Positions 23,608-32,595 are shown, numbered from the stretch's first letter. The stretch: DNA of 40,088 nt from Mesorhizobium sp. LSHC420B00 (GCF_000503055.1 NZ_AYVY01000024.1:37361-77448); one strand, 5' to 3'. Translations and numbers: made by a program. The notes: generated from the sequence alone by a model not told the origin.

Positions 23608-24300
23608 CTATGCAGCTATAACCGACGTGATCAGGTCGGAAATCGTCAGGCGTGTTGGTAGCAGTGCTTTGGGCGACTTATGCCAGGTGGGTAGAAGCTG
23701 TTGCTCCCGTTTGACAGACGAGCGGCGATTCCGTCGAGTTCGTAGTTCGTCCAGCCTTTCGAACGGCTCTGACAAAGCGACCACGCCGAAATGGCTGTTC
23801 GCTAATCCCTGATCGATCCGCCTGAGGCTGTTACCGATCCGAAGCTCGAATCCGTCAGACCAGACTGCGAGTCCATCATTCAGCGCCAGTGGACGGACGA
23901 CATCATCCTTATCTTTCGGAAGCATGGGAGATGAACACCTCGTACTGGCGATTCCCGTCTGTGGATGTTCCCCGCGGCGAACTATCCCTGACCAGGGACG
24001 GAACAGAACACAGAGCTTCGCGCAATTCGGGTAGAGGCGCCCGGGCAATTTCCTGATGCTGGAACAAGTGCCGCCTTCAAGCCCCTGCATATCGACGGCT
24101 ACATGCCAATGCACCGACTTGGGAACCTGCAGGCGGACTGGCTGCTTCGCAAGCCGGCCAATATACTGAGGTCGTTCTCCGCGCCCGTAATTGCTGCAGC
24201 TCGTCAAATCCAGCAACCTTAGGTTGGCTCCCGACGTGAACGTGATCTCGGCCCTCTGACCGCGAGAACACTGCCCCAAATCGCAATGCGTAAAATTCAT
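23608..24300 (-). pseudogene. DUF1883-TIR protein gene with several frameshifts
   Basis: The N-terminal ~80 residues match DUF1883 (MNFTHCDLGQCSRGQRAEIT to LQVPKSVHWHVAVDMQG), and the C-terminal half is a TIR domain (SDGFELRIGNSLRR, IDQGLANSHFGVVALSEPF). Between them the protein signal moves to the next frame and reads QYEVFISHASE, the first TIR strand. It returns only if the extra A near 23923 is removed (GAA-A-GAT). A further shift places WTNYELDGIAARLSNG, the segment with the TIR catalytic-type Glu, out of frame. One long open frame spans the locus because the shifts cancel, but the encoded protein would be scrambled at the key motifs. Intact relatives are thought to be NAD-consuming effectors or interaction modules in defence. 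Confidence 0.75.
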
Positions 24301-24333
24301 CTCCCCCTCATCCTGTGTCGGCCAGAACTTTGA

Positions 24334-24864
24334 TTAAGCTCTTACGATCTCCTCGCCTGTTTCAGAAGAGGGACTCGTGTAGGCTTCGATAGTCGCTTCT
24401 CTCTCATCCAGGAATTCAAAGAGAAATAACTTGGTCCGCAGTTGGCAGAACCAGGAGTGCAAAGACCACTCACCCGGTTTGCCGCACATGAGCATCATGA
24501 CGGGCCTTTGATTTCGCGCCGTCGGGGTTTTTATGATCGTTTTCAGGCATACTCGATCCGTCCAGCTCAGGCGGTTCGAAACGGCATCGGGGTGGGTGTG
24601 CCAGTCCCCGAGATACGTGTCCAACCTCCCGGAACGCTCATAGTGCTTCGCAATCTCCGCCTGTTGCCAGCTTTGATCAGGGAGAAAGCTGCTTCGCTCG
24701 TGAGATGCTCGGGGCCCGGCCGGGATCATTGCTGTTATGACGGCAACGTTGCTTTCGGCCCAATACCCCATGAAGGTCCCACCCGTTTCCCGATCATACC
24801 AGAGGTCGGCATCCATCTGCATGTCCTGCATGATCGCCCGAGGCACCCACACTATTGGTTGCAT
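24334..24864 (-). CDS. JAB/MPN-family (JAMM) isopeptidase-like protein
   Basis: The 176-residue protein is a JAMM metalloprotease domain. It has Glu in DRETGGTFMGYW, the zinc motif in GDWHTHPDAVSNRLSWTD (HxHP then S-x-x-D), and standard length. Bacterial JAB proteins next to E1/E2 enzymes remove or process small modifiers, as Cap3 does in type II CBASS. The ATG at 24864 has AAGGA seven nt upstream; an ATG at 24870 is possible. It overlaps the 3' end of the E2-E1 gene by 13 bp, so the two are co-translated. Confidence 0.88.
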   Translation of the reverse strand: MQPIVWVPRAIMQDMQMDADLWYDRETGGTFMGYWAESNVAVITAMIPAGPRASHERSSFLPDQSWQQAEIAKHYERSGRLDTYLGDWHTHPDAVSNRLSWTDRVCLKTIIKTPTARNQRPVMMLMCGKPGEWSLHSWFCQLRTKLFLFEFLDEREATIEAYTSPSSETGEEIVRA

Positions 24865-26624
24865 CCGCATTCCTTCATGGGAGGCAACCCATCCACCCGC
24901 CAAGACGGCGGCACCCGCTTGATGCCGTCATGCAATGTGAGGGTGTGAACCAAGGATTCCTTGAACTCGGCTGGCTGCGAGAGAATGTCCACGGTCAACC
25001 GGACAGCTTCCAGCGATAATTCATGAAGATCGAATGAAGCCCCAGTGAAGGTCAACTCGGCGCATCCAGCCGGCTGATTTAGCGCGGAGATTTCTCCTGA
25101 CCCAGGAGCTTTCTCGATCAAACCTTTCGCATAGGCAAATTCGCGGCAGGTTGGACAGCCGGATTTCGGCTGATAGGCCGCAACGACGCCCCCCTTCAAA
25201 GAGAGCGTCCCGAAAAGAGAGATCATCGGTTTGCCGGCGGACTTGCAGTGATCGGCCAGCAAACGTGAGATTCCGGAAGAGGCCGTTGCATCGATGACGA
25301 TGTCCGCCTTCCCAAAAATCGGGGGTAGAACTGAATGGTCTCCTCCGTTCCCGTCGGCCGCCGTGGCTATGCCTACGGTGTGATGGATCGCCTCGACCTC
25401 GACGCTCGGGTATTCGGATTCCACGTGGTGCTTGACGGCGGTCGTCTTTCGCATTCCCCAGGCCGTCGCACCAAGCGGCCATCGGATCGAGTTTCCTGGT
25501 TCGACGATGTCATGGTCGATGACGGTGAGATGGGAACAGCCGTTGCGGGCAAACTCGATCGCAACTGGGGCACCAATAGCTCCCATCCCGAAGATGGCAA
25601 TCACCTTATCCTTCAAGATGCCGACCGATGGAACTCGGGCGCCGATGTCTGTGGCCCCGGCGCGGAGCGTGGGAACTATGATCATGGAGGGGCTGGTCCC
25701 TCTCTGTCCTTGCTTCACAGCCCGGAACGACTTTGCTGGTCCGTAACGCAGTGGAAATAGCCAGGTGTCGCCGTCAACACGGTGGCTGAGTTCCGTCGAT
25801 TGGACCGTGACGGACATCGAAATAGCGGGCGAGCCACTATTGATCACGTGGCCTCCAAAGGTAAGCTGGCCCTGCGCCTTCCGCCAACCCTCGGGCGATG
25901 GCGGCGCGAAACGACCTACGCGCCTCCACGGAAATATGCCCGTGACCTTCTTCAATTGAAGTCCGGGAGGAAGCGGAAATTTCCGCGCAGCTAGAACGGA
26001 CCCGTCCTTCGCCTTGATTTCCTCGACCACACCCTGGAATCTAATTTTGTCGTCCATCTTTTGAAGGGAGTAAGACGCCCGCAACGTGCCCTCTGTTTCA
26101 GCTCCTACATTCCAGGCAGTGTCGATCAACATAAAGCTGCCGTCGACATAGCCATCGAATGCCGGGGCGAAGGCGTTCCACCAGAATTCCATCGGTTCGC
26201 CCTGTGGATCCTCCATGCCCGTACCATTCAGAGCGTTGGCGAGTTGCTTCTCCAGAAGTTTCGCCAATGTCCACTCGATGGACCACAGTCCTGTGTCACG
26301 GCCCAACAGGCAAAGGTTGCCGTCGGTCGGTGAGCAATGCTTGTGCGGAAAAGTTTCCGGGTTTCCTCGAAGGGCGACTTGCGGGCGCACGAAGGGATAG
26401 CTGTCGGGGAAAACTGCGCGAAGCTGGCAGACTTCCCCGGATGCCAGCGGCCATTCGAACTTGATGCTGAGCACCCCCTGTTTCAGTTGGTCTTCGTCTA
26501 TTCGCAGCGAGTCTCGGGCGAAGAATGCCAGGTCACGGAGTTCGAAATCCAGTCGTCCGACACAGGTATGCTCCCAGTGGGGGAGCATACCTGTTTTCAG
26601 ATCGCCGTAGCCTATCCAGGTCAT
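24852..26624 (-). CDS. E2-E1 fusion ubiquitin-like conjugation enzyme (Cap2-like architecture)
   Basis: This is a 590-residue fusion. The N-terminal E2 (UBC-like) domain (about 1-150) has FPDSYPFVRPQVALRG and the catalytic Cys region HCSPTDGNLCLLGRDTGLWS. After a middle region, the C-terminal E1/ThiF adenylation domain (about 330-590) has IAIFGMGAIGAPVAIEFARN (nucleotide loop), VIDHDIVEPGNSIRW (Asp and Arg), CPTCREF and a terminal ECGCNQ that could form a zinc site. Size and order match Cap2 of CBASS and other bacterial ubiquitin-like systems. No CD-NTase gene is present. The upstream neighbour is instead a 51-residue Pro-rich protein whose stop overlaps this ATG (ATGA, 26621-26624). A JAB gene follows. 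The conjugation target is unknown. Confidence 0.87.
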   Translation of the reverse strand: MTWIGYGDLKTGMLPHWEHTCVGRLDFELRDLAFFARDSLRIDEDQLKQGVLSIKFEWPLASGEVCQLRAVFPDSYPFVRPQVALRGNPETFPHKHCSPTDGNLCLLGRDTGLWSIEWTLAKLLEKQLANALNGTGMEDPQGEPMEFWWNAFAPAFDGYVDGSFMLIDTAWNVGAETEGTLRASYSLQKMDDKIRFQGVVEEIKAKDGSVLAARKFPLPPGLQLKKVTGIFPWRRVGRFAPPSPEGWRKAQGQLTFGGHVINSGSPAISMSVTVQSTELSHRVDGDTWLFPLRYGPAKSFRAVKQGQRGTSPSMIIVPTLRAGATDIGARVPSVGILKDKVIAIFGMGAIGAPVAIEFARNGCSHLTVIDHDIVEPGNSIRWPLGATAWGMRKTTAVKHHVESEYPSVEVEAIHHTVGIATAADGNGGDHSVLPPIFGKADIVIDATASSGISRLLADHCKSAGKPMISLFGTLSLKGGVVAAYQPKSGCPTCREFAYAKGLIEKAPGSGEISALNQPAGCAELTFTGASFDLHELSLEAVRLTVDILSQPAEFKESLVHTLTLHDGIKRVPPSWRVDGLPPMKECGCNQ

Positions 26625-26776
26625 CCTACTGGACGATCCGGCAGCTGAGGTGGGTCCTTGGGGCCAGGCGGAACGCCGGGCGGACGACCCGGAACGCCAT
26701 CTGGCGGGCCTGGGACCCAGTCGGGGGGGCCCGGCGGGGTGTGGCCTGGATTGCCGGGGATTGGGGGCCGTGCCAT
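26621..26776 (-). CDS. Proline-rich 51-aa protein ending in Gly, candidate modifier
   Basis: The product begins MARPPIPGNPGHTPPGPPDW and contains 21 Pro and 9 Gly in 51 residues, with repeated PPG/VPG turns. It ends LPDRPVG. AAGGAG stands seven nt before the ATG at 26776, and the stop overlaps the E2-E1 start, so it is the first gene of the E2-E1-JAB operon. Systems of this type normally begin with a ubiquitin-like protein or a CD-NTase whose C-terminal Gly is activated by the E1. This position and the C-terminal Gly suggest that this unfolded, polyproline-like peptide is the modifier or the substrate. No beta-grasp fold is possible at this composition. The family is not recognised. Confidence 0.65.
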   Translation of the reverse strand: MARPPIPGNPGHTPPGPPDWVPGPPDGVPGRPPGVPPGPKDPPQLPDRPVG

Positions 26777-26826
26777 GTCGATTCTCCTTTGTGATTGGTC
26801 GAAGATACAGATTTTCACATTGAGGC

Positions 26827-26847
26827 GTTCTCAGCTAAGCTGAGAAC
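26827..26847. repeat. 21-bp palindrome at the purU end
   Basis: GTTCTCAGCT-A-AGCTGAGAAC is a perfect 10-bp inverted repeat around one base. It overlaps the purU stop codon and lies about 50 bp upstream of the Pro-rich gene. No T-run follows, so it is either a transcript-end hairpin or an operator for the E2-E1 operon. Confidence 0.5.
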
Positions 26848-27689
26848 ACGATTGCTTTATTTCCGTTGAGCATAATCCGCCGCTCCACATGCAGCTTGAC
26901 GGCCCGTGCAAGGACCCGGCTTTCGATGTCGCGGCCCGTCGCAACGAAATCCTCCGCGCTCATCGCATGCGTTACGCGCTCAGCCTCCTGATCTATGATT
27001 GGACCTTCGTCGAGGTGGGGCGTCACGTAATGCGCGGTAGCGCCGATAAGTTTCACTCCGCGCTCGTACGCCTGATGATAGGGCTTTGCGCCCTTGAATG
27101 AGGGCAGGAAGGAATGATGAATGTTCATCATCTTGCCGAATAGGCACGTTGACACGGCGTCAGACAGGACCTGCATGTATCGCGCCAGGATCACGAGGTC
27201 CGCGCCAGTTTCGCTTACAAGACCGAGCAGCTTTTGTTCCTGCTCGGTCTTGTTGTCCTTGCATACCGGCCAGTAATGATAGGCGACCCGCTCCCGCTCA
27301 GCGACGTCACGGCTGTCTTCGTGGTTAGATACGATCGCCACCACGTCAGCCTTCAGCCAACCGACCTTGATTTGATAAAGCAGATGAAGCATTGCATGGT
27401 CGAATTTCGATACCATTATGATGATCTTCGGCCTACGGCGCGCATCGACGGTGTGAAGACACAAGCCGAAGCGGTCGATTGCCGGTTTGAGCGCACGCTC
27501 GATTGAGGCGGTCGAAAGCGACTCGTCTCCTTCAACGGCCAGACGCATGAAGAAGCGATTGCTGGTGCGGTCCCAGAACTGGCTGCTCTCGGCAAGGTTG
27601 GCACCGAGCACAGCCAGTTCGGTTGCAACGGCCGCGACGATGCCGGGACGGTCATCGCAGGTTAAAGTTAGGATCTGGAGTTGAGACAT
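26835..27689 (-). CDS. purU: Formyltetrahydrofolate deformylase
   Basis: The 284-residue PurU hydrolyses 10-formyl-THF to THF and formate. It has an N-terminal ACT domain (ILTLTCDDRPGIVAAVATEL) and a formyl-transferase-type hydrolase domain with IIIMVSKFDHAMLHLLYQ, the catalytic region NIHHSFLPSFKGAKPYHQAY and TAHYVTPHLDEGPIIDQE (Asn, His, Asp). Length and motifs are complete. The ATG at 27689 follows homologues (MSQLQILTLTC). It sits beside a broken etfA gene; purU and electron-transfer flavoproteins commonly accompany demethylation of methylamines such as sarcosine, so it may be left from such a pathway. Confidence 0.93.
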   Translation of the reverse strand: MSQLQILTLTCDDRPGIVAAVATELAVLGANLAESSQFWDRTSNRFFMRLAVEGDESLSTASIERALKPAIDRFGLCLHTVDARRRPKIIIMVSKFDHAMLHLLYQIKVGWLKADVVAIVSNHEDSRDVAERERVAYHYWPVCKDNKTEQEQKLLGLVSETGADLVILARYMQVLSDAVSTCLFGKMMNIHHSFLPSFKGAKPYHQAYERGVKLIGATAHYVTPHLDEGPIIDQEAERVTHAMSAEDFVATGRDIESRVLARAVKLHVERRIMLNGNKAIVFSA

Positions 27690-27739
27690 TGTACCCTGGG
27701 TCAAATTCGATCTGGAGAGCTCGGGCAGGATAACGAAAA

Positions 27740-28466
27740 CGTCGCCGACGAGGCGTAGTCGGCGACGACCTGGAAGATTGGAGCTTCCTCGTCCCTTGTT
27801 GATGGCGACAATGGCCTTCGAGTCCTTTCATGCCGGCAAGGTGCTGGATGGCACCGGAGATGCCGACGGCGGTGTAGAGATTGGGCGCGACGACCTTCCG
27901 GTCTGGCCTACATGCCGGTCTCTGGCGCGTAGGCGGCGTCGACCGCGCCGCGGGAAGCGCCGACGGCGGCACCGAGCCTGTCGGCGACGGGCGGGATGAC
28001 TTCCTGGAATTTTCTCCGAGGAGCACAGCGCACGGCCACCGGAGATAACGATCTTGGGCGAGATCAACTCCGGACAGTCAGTTTCGAAGAGCTTGTTTTC
28101 GATGAAAATAGAGAGACCCGGGTCGGCTGCCGCCGAGATATTCTCGACGGCAGCCGCATTGCCTTGGGAGGCGCTTGGAAACGAAGTGGTGGGCACGGTG
28201 ATCACCTTGTTGGTGTCGGTAGACTGCACCGTCTGGATGGCGTTGCCGGCATAGATCGGCCGCTTGAACGTGTCAGGCGAGACCACTTCGATGATCTCCG
28301 ACGCCTGCGCGGCATCGAGCAGGGCCGCCACGCGCGGCCCCACATTCTTGCCCGACGGGGTCGCCGGCGCGATGACAGCGCATAGGCGCCCGCAAGTGAA
28401 ACGACGAGTGCCGCCGTCGGTTCGGCGAAACGCGGCAAGCTCGTCGGCCTTGGCGAGCAGCATCAA
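27740..28466 (-). pseudogene. etfA: Electron-transfer flavoprotein alpha subunit (etfA/fixB-like), frameshifted
   Basis: Clear EtfA segments appear in different frames. LLAKADELAA is followed by FAEPTAALVVSLAGAY in a second frame. Then VAALLDAAQASEIIEVVSPD, TFKRPIYAGNAIQTVQSTD and VISGGRAL lie in the first frame, and VVAPNLYTAVGISGAIQHLA (FAD-binding motif) in a third. The N-terminal part is missing, and the gene is cut at the end of the aminotransferase gene. It cannot make a working electron-transfer flavoprotein. Confidence 0.85.
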
Positions 28467-29869
28467 ACCGCGCCCTCAGCCTTCAGCGCGCGATAGGTCG
28501 CATCGACTGATTTCGCAGTCGCATCGACGATGATGTCAATCTCTTTTCGGGTAATGATCAGAGGTGGGGCAAAGCCGAGGATATCGCCATGCGGCATGGC
28601 GCGGCCTATGACACCATTTTCAAACAGAGCAGCGGCGGCGCGCACGCCGACCTGAAGTCCGGGTTCAAATGGTACCCGGCCCCTCGGATCCCGCATCAGC
28701 TCCACGGCGGATAAAATGCCGATGCCGCGAACCTCGCCGACAATGGGATGTCGCTCCAGTTCGGCTTTCATACGGGCTTGCCAATAGGGTCCGACATCCC
28801 GAACATGTTCCAGGATGTTTCTTTCCTTTAGCAATTTAATATTGGCAAGCGCGGCCGCCGCGCAAAGTGTGTGACCGGAATATGTCCAGCCATGGCCGAG
28901 CGGGCCGTGCTTCTCCGTTCCTTGTTCCAAGACCGACCAGACGCGGTCGCCGATAATTGACCCGGAGATGGGGAGGTACGCGGAACTCAAGCCCTTGGCG
29001 ATGGTTACGAAATCCGGACGCATGCCATAGAGGTGGGAACCGAATTTCTCACCGGTTCGCGCGAAGCCGCAGACCACTTCATCGGCGATAAGAAGGATAT
29101 CGTACTTATCAAGCACCCCTTGAATTGCGGTCCAGTATCCCTTTGGGGGTGGAACGATGCCCCCGGTCCCAAGTACCGGCTCTCCGATAAAGGCTGCAAC
29201 CGTCTCCGGGCCTTCAGCGAGGATGAGAGCTTCAAGTTCGTTGGCACAGCGCCTGGAGAACGCTTCCTCGCTTTCGCCATCATGCGCCTGGCGGTAATGG
29301 TGGGGCGTCGTCGTATGGCGCACCAAATTCAAAGGCAGGTCGAAGAAGTCGTGAAAAAAGGGAAGCCCTGTCAGGCTTCCGGTGACCAGCCCGGACCCGT
29401 GATATCCGCGATGCCGCGAGATGATCTTCTTCTTTTCAGGGCGGCCGAGAATGTTGTTGTAGTACCACACTAGCTTGATGTTGGTTTCGTTGGCGTCGGA
29501 GCCGGAAAGGCCGAAATAGACCCTTCGCATGTTCTGCCCGAAATATTCGACCACGGCCTCCGCCAAAAGCGCGACCGGCTCCGTGCCCTGGCTGGCATAG
29601 ACATGCGCGAACGGCAGCTCGTGCGCTTGCCGGGCGATAGCCTCGGCAATCTCCGTGCATCCATATCCCATATTCACGCAGTAGAGCCCGCCGAAACCGT
29701 CAAGGCTCTTTCGGCCATCCGTATCCCAAATGTAAACGCCTTCTGCGCCGGCCATGATCCGGTTTGGCGTTTCGCCGCGACTGTGCTTGGCTAAGTGCGT
29801 GGACGGATGGAAGACGAAGCTTCGATCCTTCTCCCGGAGTTGCTCGGTTCCCAGATTGCTCAAGCGCAT
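28463..29869 (-). CDS. Class III PLP-dependent aminotransferase
   Basis: The 468-residue enzyme moves an amino group from an omega-amino acid, diamine or similar compound to a keto acid. Motifs are FHPSTHLAKHSRGETPNRIM (N-terminal signature of the DoeD/Atf-like group), GLSGSDANETNIKLVWYYN, RGYHGSGLVTGSLTG, DEVVCGFARTG and the Schiff-base Lys in DFVTIAKGLSSAYLP. The protein is complete. With the Lrp regulator, semialdehyde dehydrogenase and M24 hydrolase nearby, it recalls the ectoine degradation set (doeD-doeX-doeC-doeA). The true substrate is not settled. Confidence 0.88.
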   Translation of the reverse strand: MRLSNLGTEQLREKDRSFVFHPSTHLAKHSRGETPNRIMAGAEGVYIWDTDGRKSLDGFGGLYCVNMGYGCTEIAEAIARQAHELPFAHVYASQGTEPVALLAEAVVEYFGQNMRRVYFGLSGSDANETNIKLVWYYNNILGRPEKKKIISRHRGYHGSGLVTGSLTGLPFFHDFFDLPLNLVRHTTTPHHYRQAHDGESEEAFSRRCANELEALILAEGPETVAAFIGEPVLGTGGIVPPPKGYWTAIQGVLDKYDILLIADEVVCGFARTGEKFGSHLYGMRPDFVTIAKGLSSAYLPISGSIIGDRVWSVLEQGTEKHGPLGHGWTYSGHTLCAAAALANIKLLKERNILEHVRDVGPYWQARMKAELERHPIVGEVRGIGILSAVELMRDPRGRVPFEPGLQVGVRAAAALFENGVIGRAMPHGDILGFAPPLIITRKEIDIIVDATAKSVDATYRALKAEGAV

Positions 29870-30030
29870 CGCCCCTCTCCTCGCGATCAGTCGGCGGACA
29901 CTCGGCCAGCCGCCTCTTTAGCCATTAGCATACCGGCAAACACGCCTCGAGTTTCGCTGGAATGCACCTCTTTAGCCGACGAAAGCACGGAATCGGCACC
30001 AATTGCCGTGGATACCAAGGCTTCGGGAGT

Positions 30031-30528
30031 TTACCGTTGTCTCAGTGCGGACAAGGGGATCGGTGAATTGGATTTCACTGGTTTCGTCACGACAAGGCTG
30101 TAGTATTGATCGATCCCCAAGCCTGCCTGCAGCAGTCCCTCCATAAAATCCTGATACGCAGCCATAGAAGGGGATGAAACGCGCATCAGATAATCGATCC
30201 GCCCCCCTATAGCCCAGCAGTCGAGGATTTCCGGGATGTCTTGGATCGCAGCCTCGAAGTGTCGCTGGTCCTCGAGACGGTGTCGATCCAGAACCACCTC
30301 CACCATCACAAAAACAATGCCCCCGACGAGGGCTGGACTTAATCGCGCGTAGAACCCCTCAATGATCCCTGCGGCTTGGAGTAAACGAAGCCGCTCCGAA
30401 CAGGCCGAAGCCGAAAGATGAACACGCTTTGCGAGCTCGCTTTTCGAAATCCGACCGTCTGACTGAATCTCTGAGAGAATCCGGACGTCCCAAGCGTCTA
30501 GTCGCACAGGGTCGGGTTTCGACTTCAT
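30031..30528 (-). CDS. Lrp/AsnC-family transcriptional regulator
   Basis: The 165-residue protein has an N-terminal helix-turn-helix (LDAWDVRILSEIQSDGRISK, then LAKRVHLSASACSERLRLLQ) and a C-terminal RAM ligand-binding domain (GGRIDYLMRVSSPSMAAYQD). It likely senses an amino acid or pathway intermediate and controls the aminotransferase just downstream or the adjoining catabolic genes. It parallels DoeX/AsnC of ectoine clusters. The ATG at 30528 gives the usual Lrp length; longer in-frame starts exist. Confidence 0.88.
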   Translation of the reverse strand: MKSKPDPVRLDAWDVRILSEIQSDGRISKSELAKRVHLSASACSERLRLLQAAGIIEGFYARLSPALVGGIVFVMVEVVLDRHRLEDQRHFEAAIQDIPEILDCWAIGGRIDYLMRVSSPSMAAYQDFMEGLLQAGLGIDQYYSLVVTKPVKSNSPIPLSALRQR

Positions 30529-31044
30529 GACCTTTGCTCTCAAGCCGTGGTCGACAGCGCAATCAGTGCCAACCAATTCTATCATTAATTGACGCGAACA
30601 AATGTAGTGGACGGCACCCATTCTCGGCCCGCAATGCACCAGAGTGGGGTTGTCGAAAGTCAGGTGAGGGAGTTCGAACCATGGAAAGGCTTTAGAAGCA
30701 GTTGGCTATCGCCCCGCCGCTAACGGGGCGATGACGCACTGGAGAGGTCTAGTCGCCTTTCGGCAGAGACCTCGTCGAAATAGACAGCGCATTTTTTGAA
30801 TCTCCGCTACTTTACCTGATTGGCACCCTCGACAGTTCCCGAGCATCGATCGGGTGGACGGCATGGTCCATGCAGTATTTACATCGGCGCATTTGGCTTC
30901 GAGATGAATTGAAGGCCTTTCTCCTTTGGCTCGCCGAGGAGCCTAGGCACCGCAAATGCCGCCCATGTTGCCGCTACGGCCCCAGAGTCCGGCCCGGCCC
31001 GATGTCGCGACATTGAGCCTGGCCGGATCGCCCAGCCGGAAGAC
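30529..31044. other. Intergenic region with a 9-bp hairpin
   Basis: About 500 bp hold the lrp promoter side and the 3' flank of the fumarase operon. A perfect stem ATCGCCCCG / CGGGGCGAT (30708-30716 with 30724-30732) may end fumarase-operon transcription, though no T-run follows. A minus-strand piece near 30885-30985 reads AVAATWAAFAVPRLLGEPKE and could be the tail of a lost membrane transporter. It is not assignable. Confidence 0.4.
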
Positions 31045-32589
31045 TCAAACGCCGATGCTGCGGGCGATGCTGTCGGCCGCCATGCGCTTACGCCACTCAA
31101 GGGGCCCGGAATTGTGAATGGAGTTTCCCTCAACATCGACAGCCATGATGACCGGCATGTCCTGCACCTCGAATTCATAGATGGCTTCCATGCCCAGGTC
31201 TTCAAAGGCAACGATCCGCGCCGCCTTGATCGATTTTGAAATCAGGTACGCAGCGCCACCCACTGCGATGAGATAGGGCGTTCTGTGTCTGACAATCGAC
31301 TCGATGGCCGCCGGGCCCCTCTCCGCTTTGCCGACCATCGCGTATAGCCCAGTCTCGGCGAGGATCTTGTCAGTAAAACCGTCCATGCGGCTGGAGGTTG
31401 TCGGGCCAGCCGGTCCGACGACCTCATCCCTCACCGCGCGGACTGGTCCAACGTAGTAGATCACGCGTCCGCGCAGATCGGCCGGGAGCGGCTTGCCGGC
31501 ATCGATTAGGTCGACGATCCGCTCGTGGGCGGCGTCACGGCCGGTCAGCATCTTTCCGGAAAAAAGAAGGGTTTCCCCGCAGCGCCACGATGCCGTCTCT
31601 TCCTTCGAGAGCGCATCGAGATTAACCCGACGGACGCCGGTCGTGTGCAAGCCCTCATGACTGATCTGGGGCCATTCGGAAAGGTCGGGCGGTTCGAGCT
31701 GTACCGGTCCTGTGCCGTCCAAGATAAACTTCAAGTGCCGGTTGGCGGCGCATTGCGGAATGAGCGCCACAGGCTTGGACGCCACATGGGTTGGATAGGT
31801 AGCAACTTTGACGTCAACGACTGTCGTAAGGCCGCCTAGCCCCTGAGCGCCGATGCCTAGCGCATTAATTCGTTCATAAAGCTCAACCCGCAGTGCCTCC
31901 TCCGCACTTGACGGCCCCCTGGCGATCAGTTCCGACATATCGATGGGCTCGTTCATGGCCTCCTTCGCCAGCAGCATCGCCTTTTCAGCGCTACCACCGA
32001 TGCCGACCGAGATCAGGCCGGGCGGGCACCATCCACTGCCAAGGGTCGAAACAGTATCGACCACCCAGTCGGCAACGGACGCGCTGGGGTTCAGGGTGGT
32101 GAAACGTGCCTTGTTTTCCGACCCGCCGCCTTTTGCGGCGATCGTGATCTCAATCTGGTTGCCGGGCACGAGGTCGACGTGGATGACCGCCGGCGTGTTG
32201 TCGCGGGTGTTGATCCGTCCGGCGAGCGGATCGGCGACGATCGATGGCCTAAGCGGGTTGTCCGGGTCAAGATATGCCCGACGGACGCCCTCATTCACCA
32301 AGTCAGCGAAACTGGCCGTTGATTTAATGCGGGCGTTCATGCCGACCTTTGCAAAGACAACCACCAGGCCAGTGTCCTGGCAGATCGGACGACGTCCGAA
32401 GGCCGCCATGCGGGAGTTCAGAAGGATCTGCCCGATGGCATTCTTCGCCGCCGGGCTCTGTTCACGAGTGTATGCCTGCGAAAGGTACCGGATATAGTCG
32501 GGAGGATGGTAATACGAGATGTACTGAAGGGCGTCTGCGACGCTCTTTGTGATATCCTCCTCGGCAATGGTCGATCTTGTCCTATTCAC
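31045..32589 (-). CDS. Class I fumarate hydratase family, probable mesaconase
   Basis: The 514-residue single-chain class I (Fe-S) hydratase joins the alpha (TtdA-like) and beta (TtdB-like) parts. It has RPICQDTGLVVVFAKVG, SGWCPPGLISVGIGGSAEKA and IPQCAANRH, which hold the cluster cysteines. Then come GKMLTGRDAAHERIVD and VGPAGPTTSSRMDGFTDKIL of the beta part. It starts with GTG at 32589, seven bp after the dehydrogenase gene. Class I fumarases can hydrate mesaconate to (S)-citramalate. The neighbouring methylaspartate ammonia-lyase, CoA-transferase and CitE-like lyase make mesaconase the likely role, although fumarase activity cannot be excluded. Confidence 0.85.
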   Translation of the reverse strand: MNRTRSTIAEEDITKSVADALQYISYYHPPDYIRYLSQAYTREQSPAAKNAIGQILLNSRMAAFGRRPICQDTGLVVVFAKVGMNARIKSTASFADLVNEGVRRAYLDPDNPLRPSIVADPLAGRINTRDNTPAVIHVDLVPGNQIEITIAAKGGGSENKARFTTLNPSASVADWVVDTVSTLGSGWCPPGLISVGIGGSAEKAMLLAKEAMNEPIDMSELIARGPSSAEEALRVELYERINALGIGAQGLGGLTTVVDVKVATYPTHVASKPVALIPQCAANRHLKFILDGTGPVQLEPPDLSEWPQISHEGLHTTGVRRVNLDALSKEETASWRCGETLLFSGKMLTGRDAAHERIVDLIDAGKPLPADLRGRVIYYVGPVRAVRDEVVGPAGPTTSSRMDGFTDKILAETGLYAMVGKAERGPAAIESIVRHRTPYLIAVGGAAYLISKSIKAARIVAFEDLGMEAIYEFEVQDMPVIMAVDVEGNSIHNSGPLEWRKRMAADSIARSIGV

Positions 32590-32595
32590 GAAATC

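Noticed and set aside
24334..26776. Type II CBASS system
   Set aside because: E2-E1 and JAB fit Cap2/Cap3, but no CD-NTase or effector gene flanks them; the neighbours are purU and a TIR pseudogene.
27846..27860. TGGCAC-N5-ATGC sigma-54-like match on the plus strand
   Set aside because: It lies inside the etfA remnant on the opposite strand, with no TGT-N10-ACA site or gene start downstream; likely chance.
30668..30690. tRNA T-arm-like GTTCGAAC, possible attachment site
   Set aside because: Flanks do not pair into a T-stem, and no acceptor, anticodon or CCA end can be built around it.
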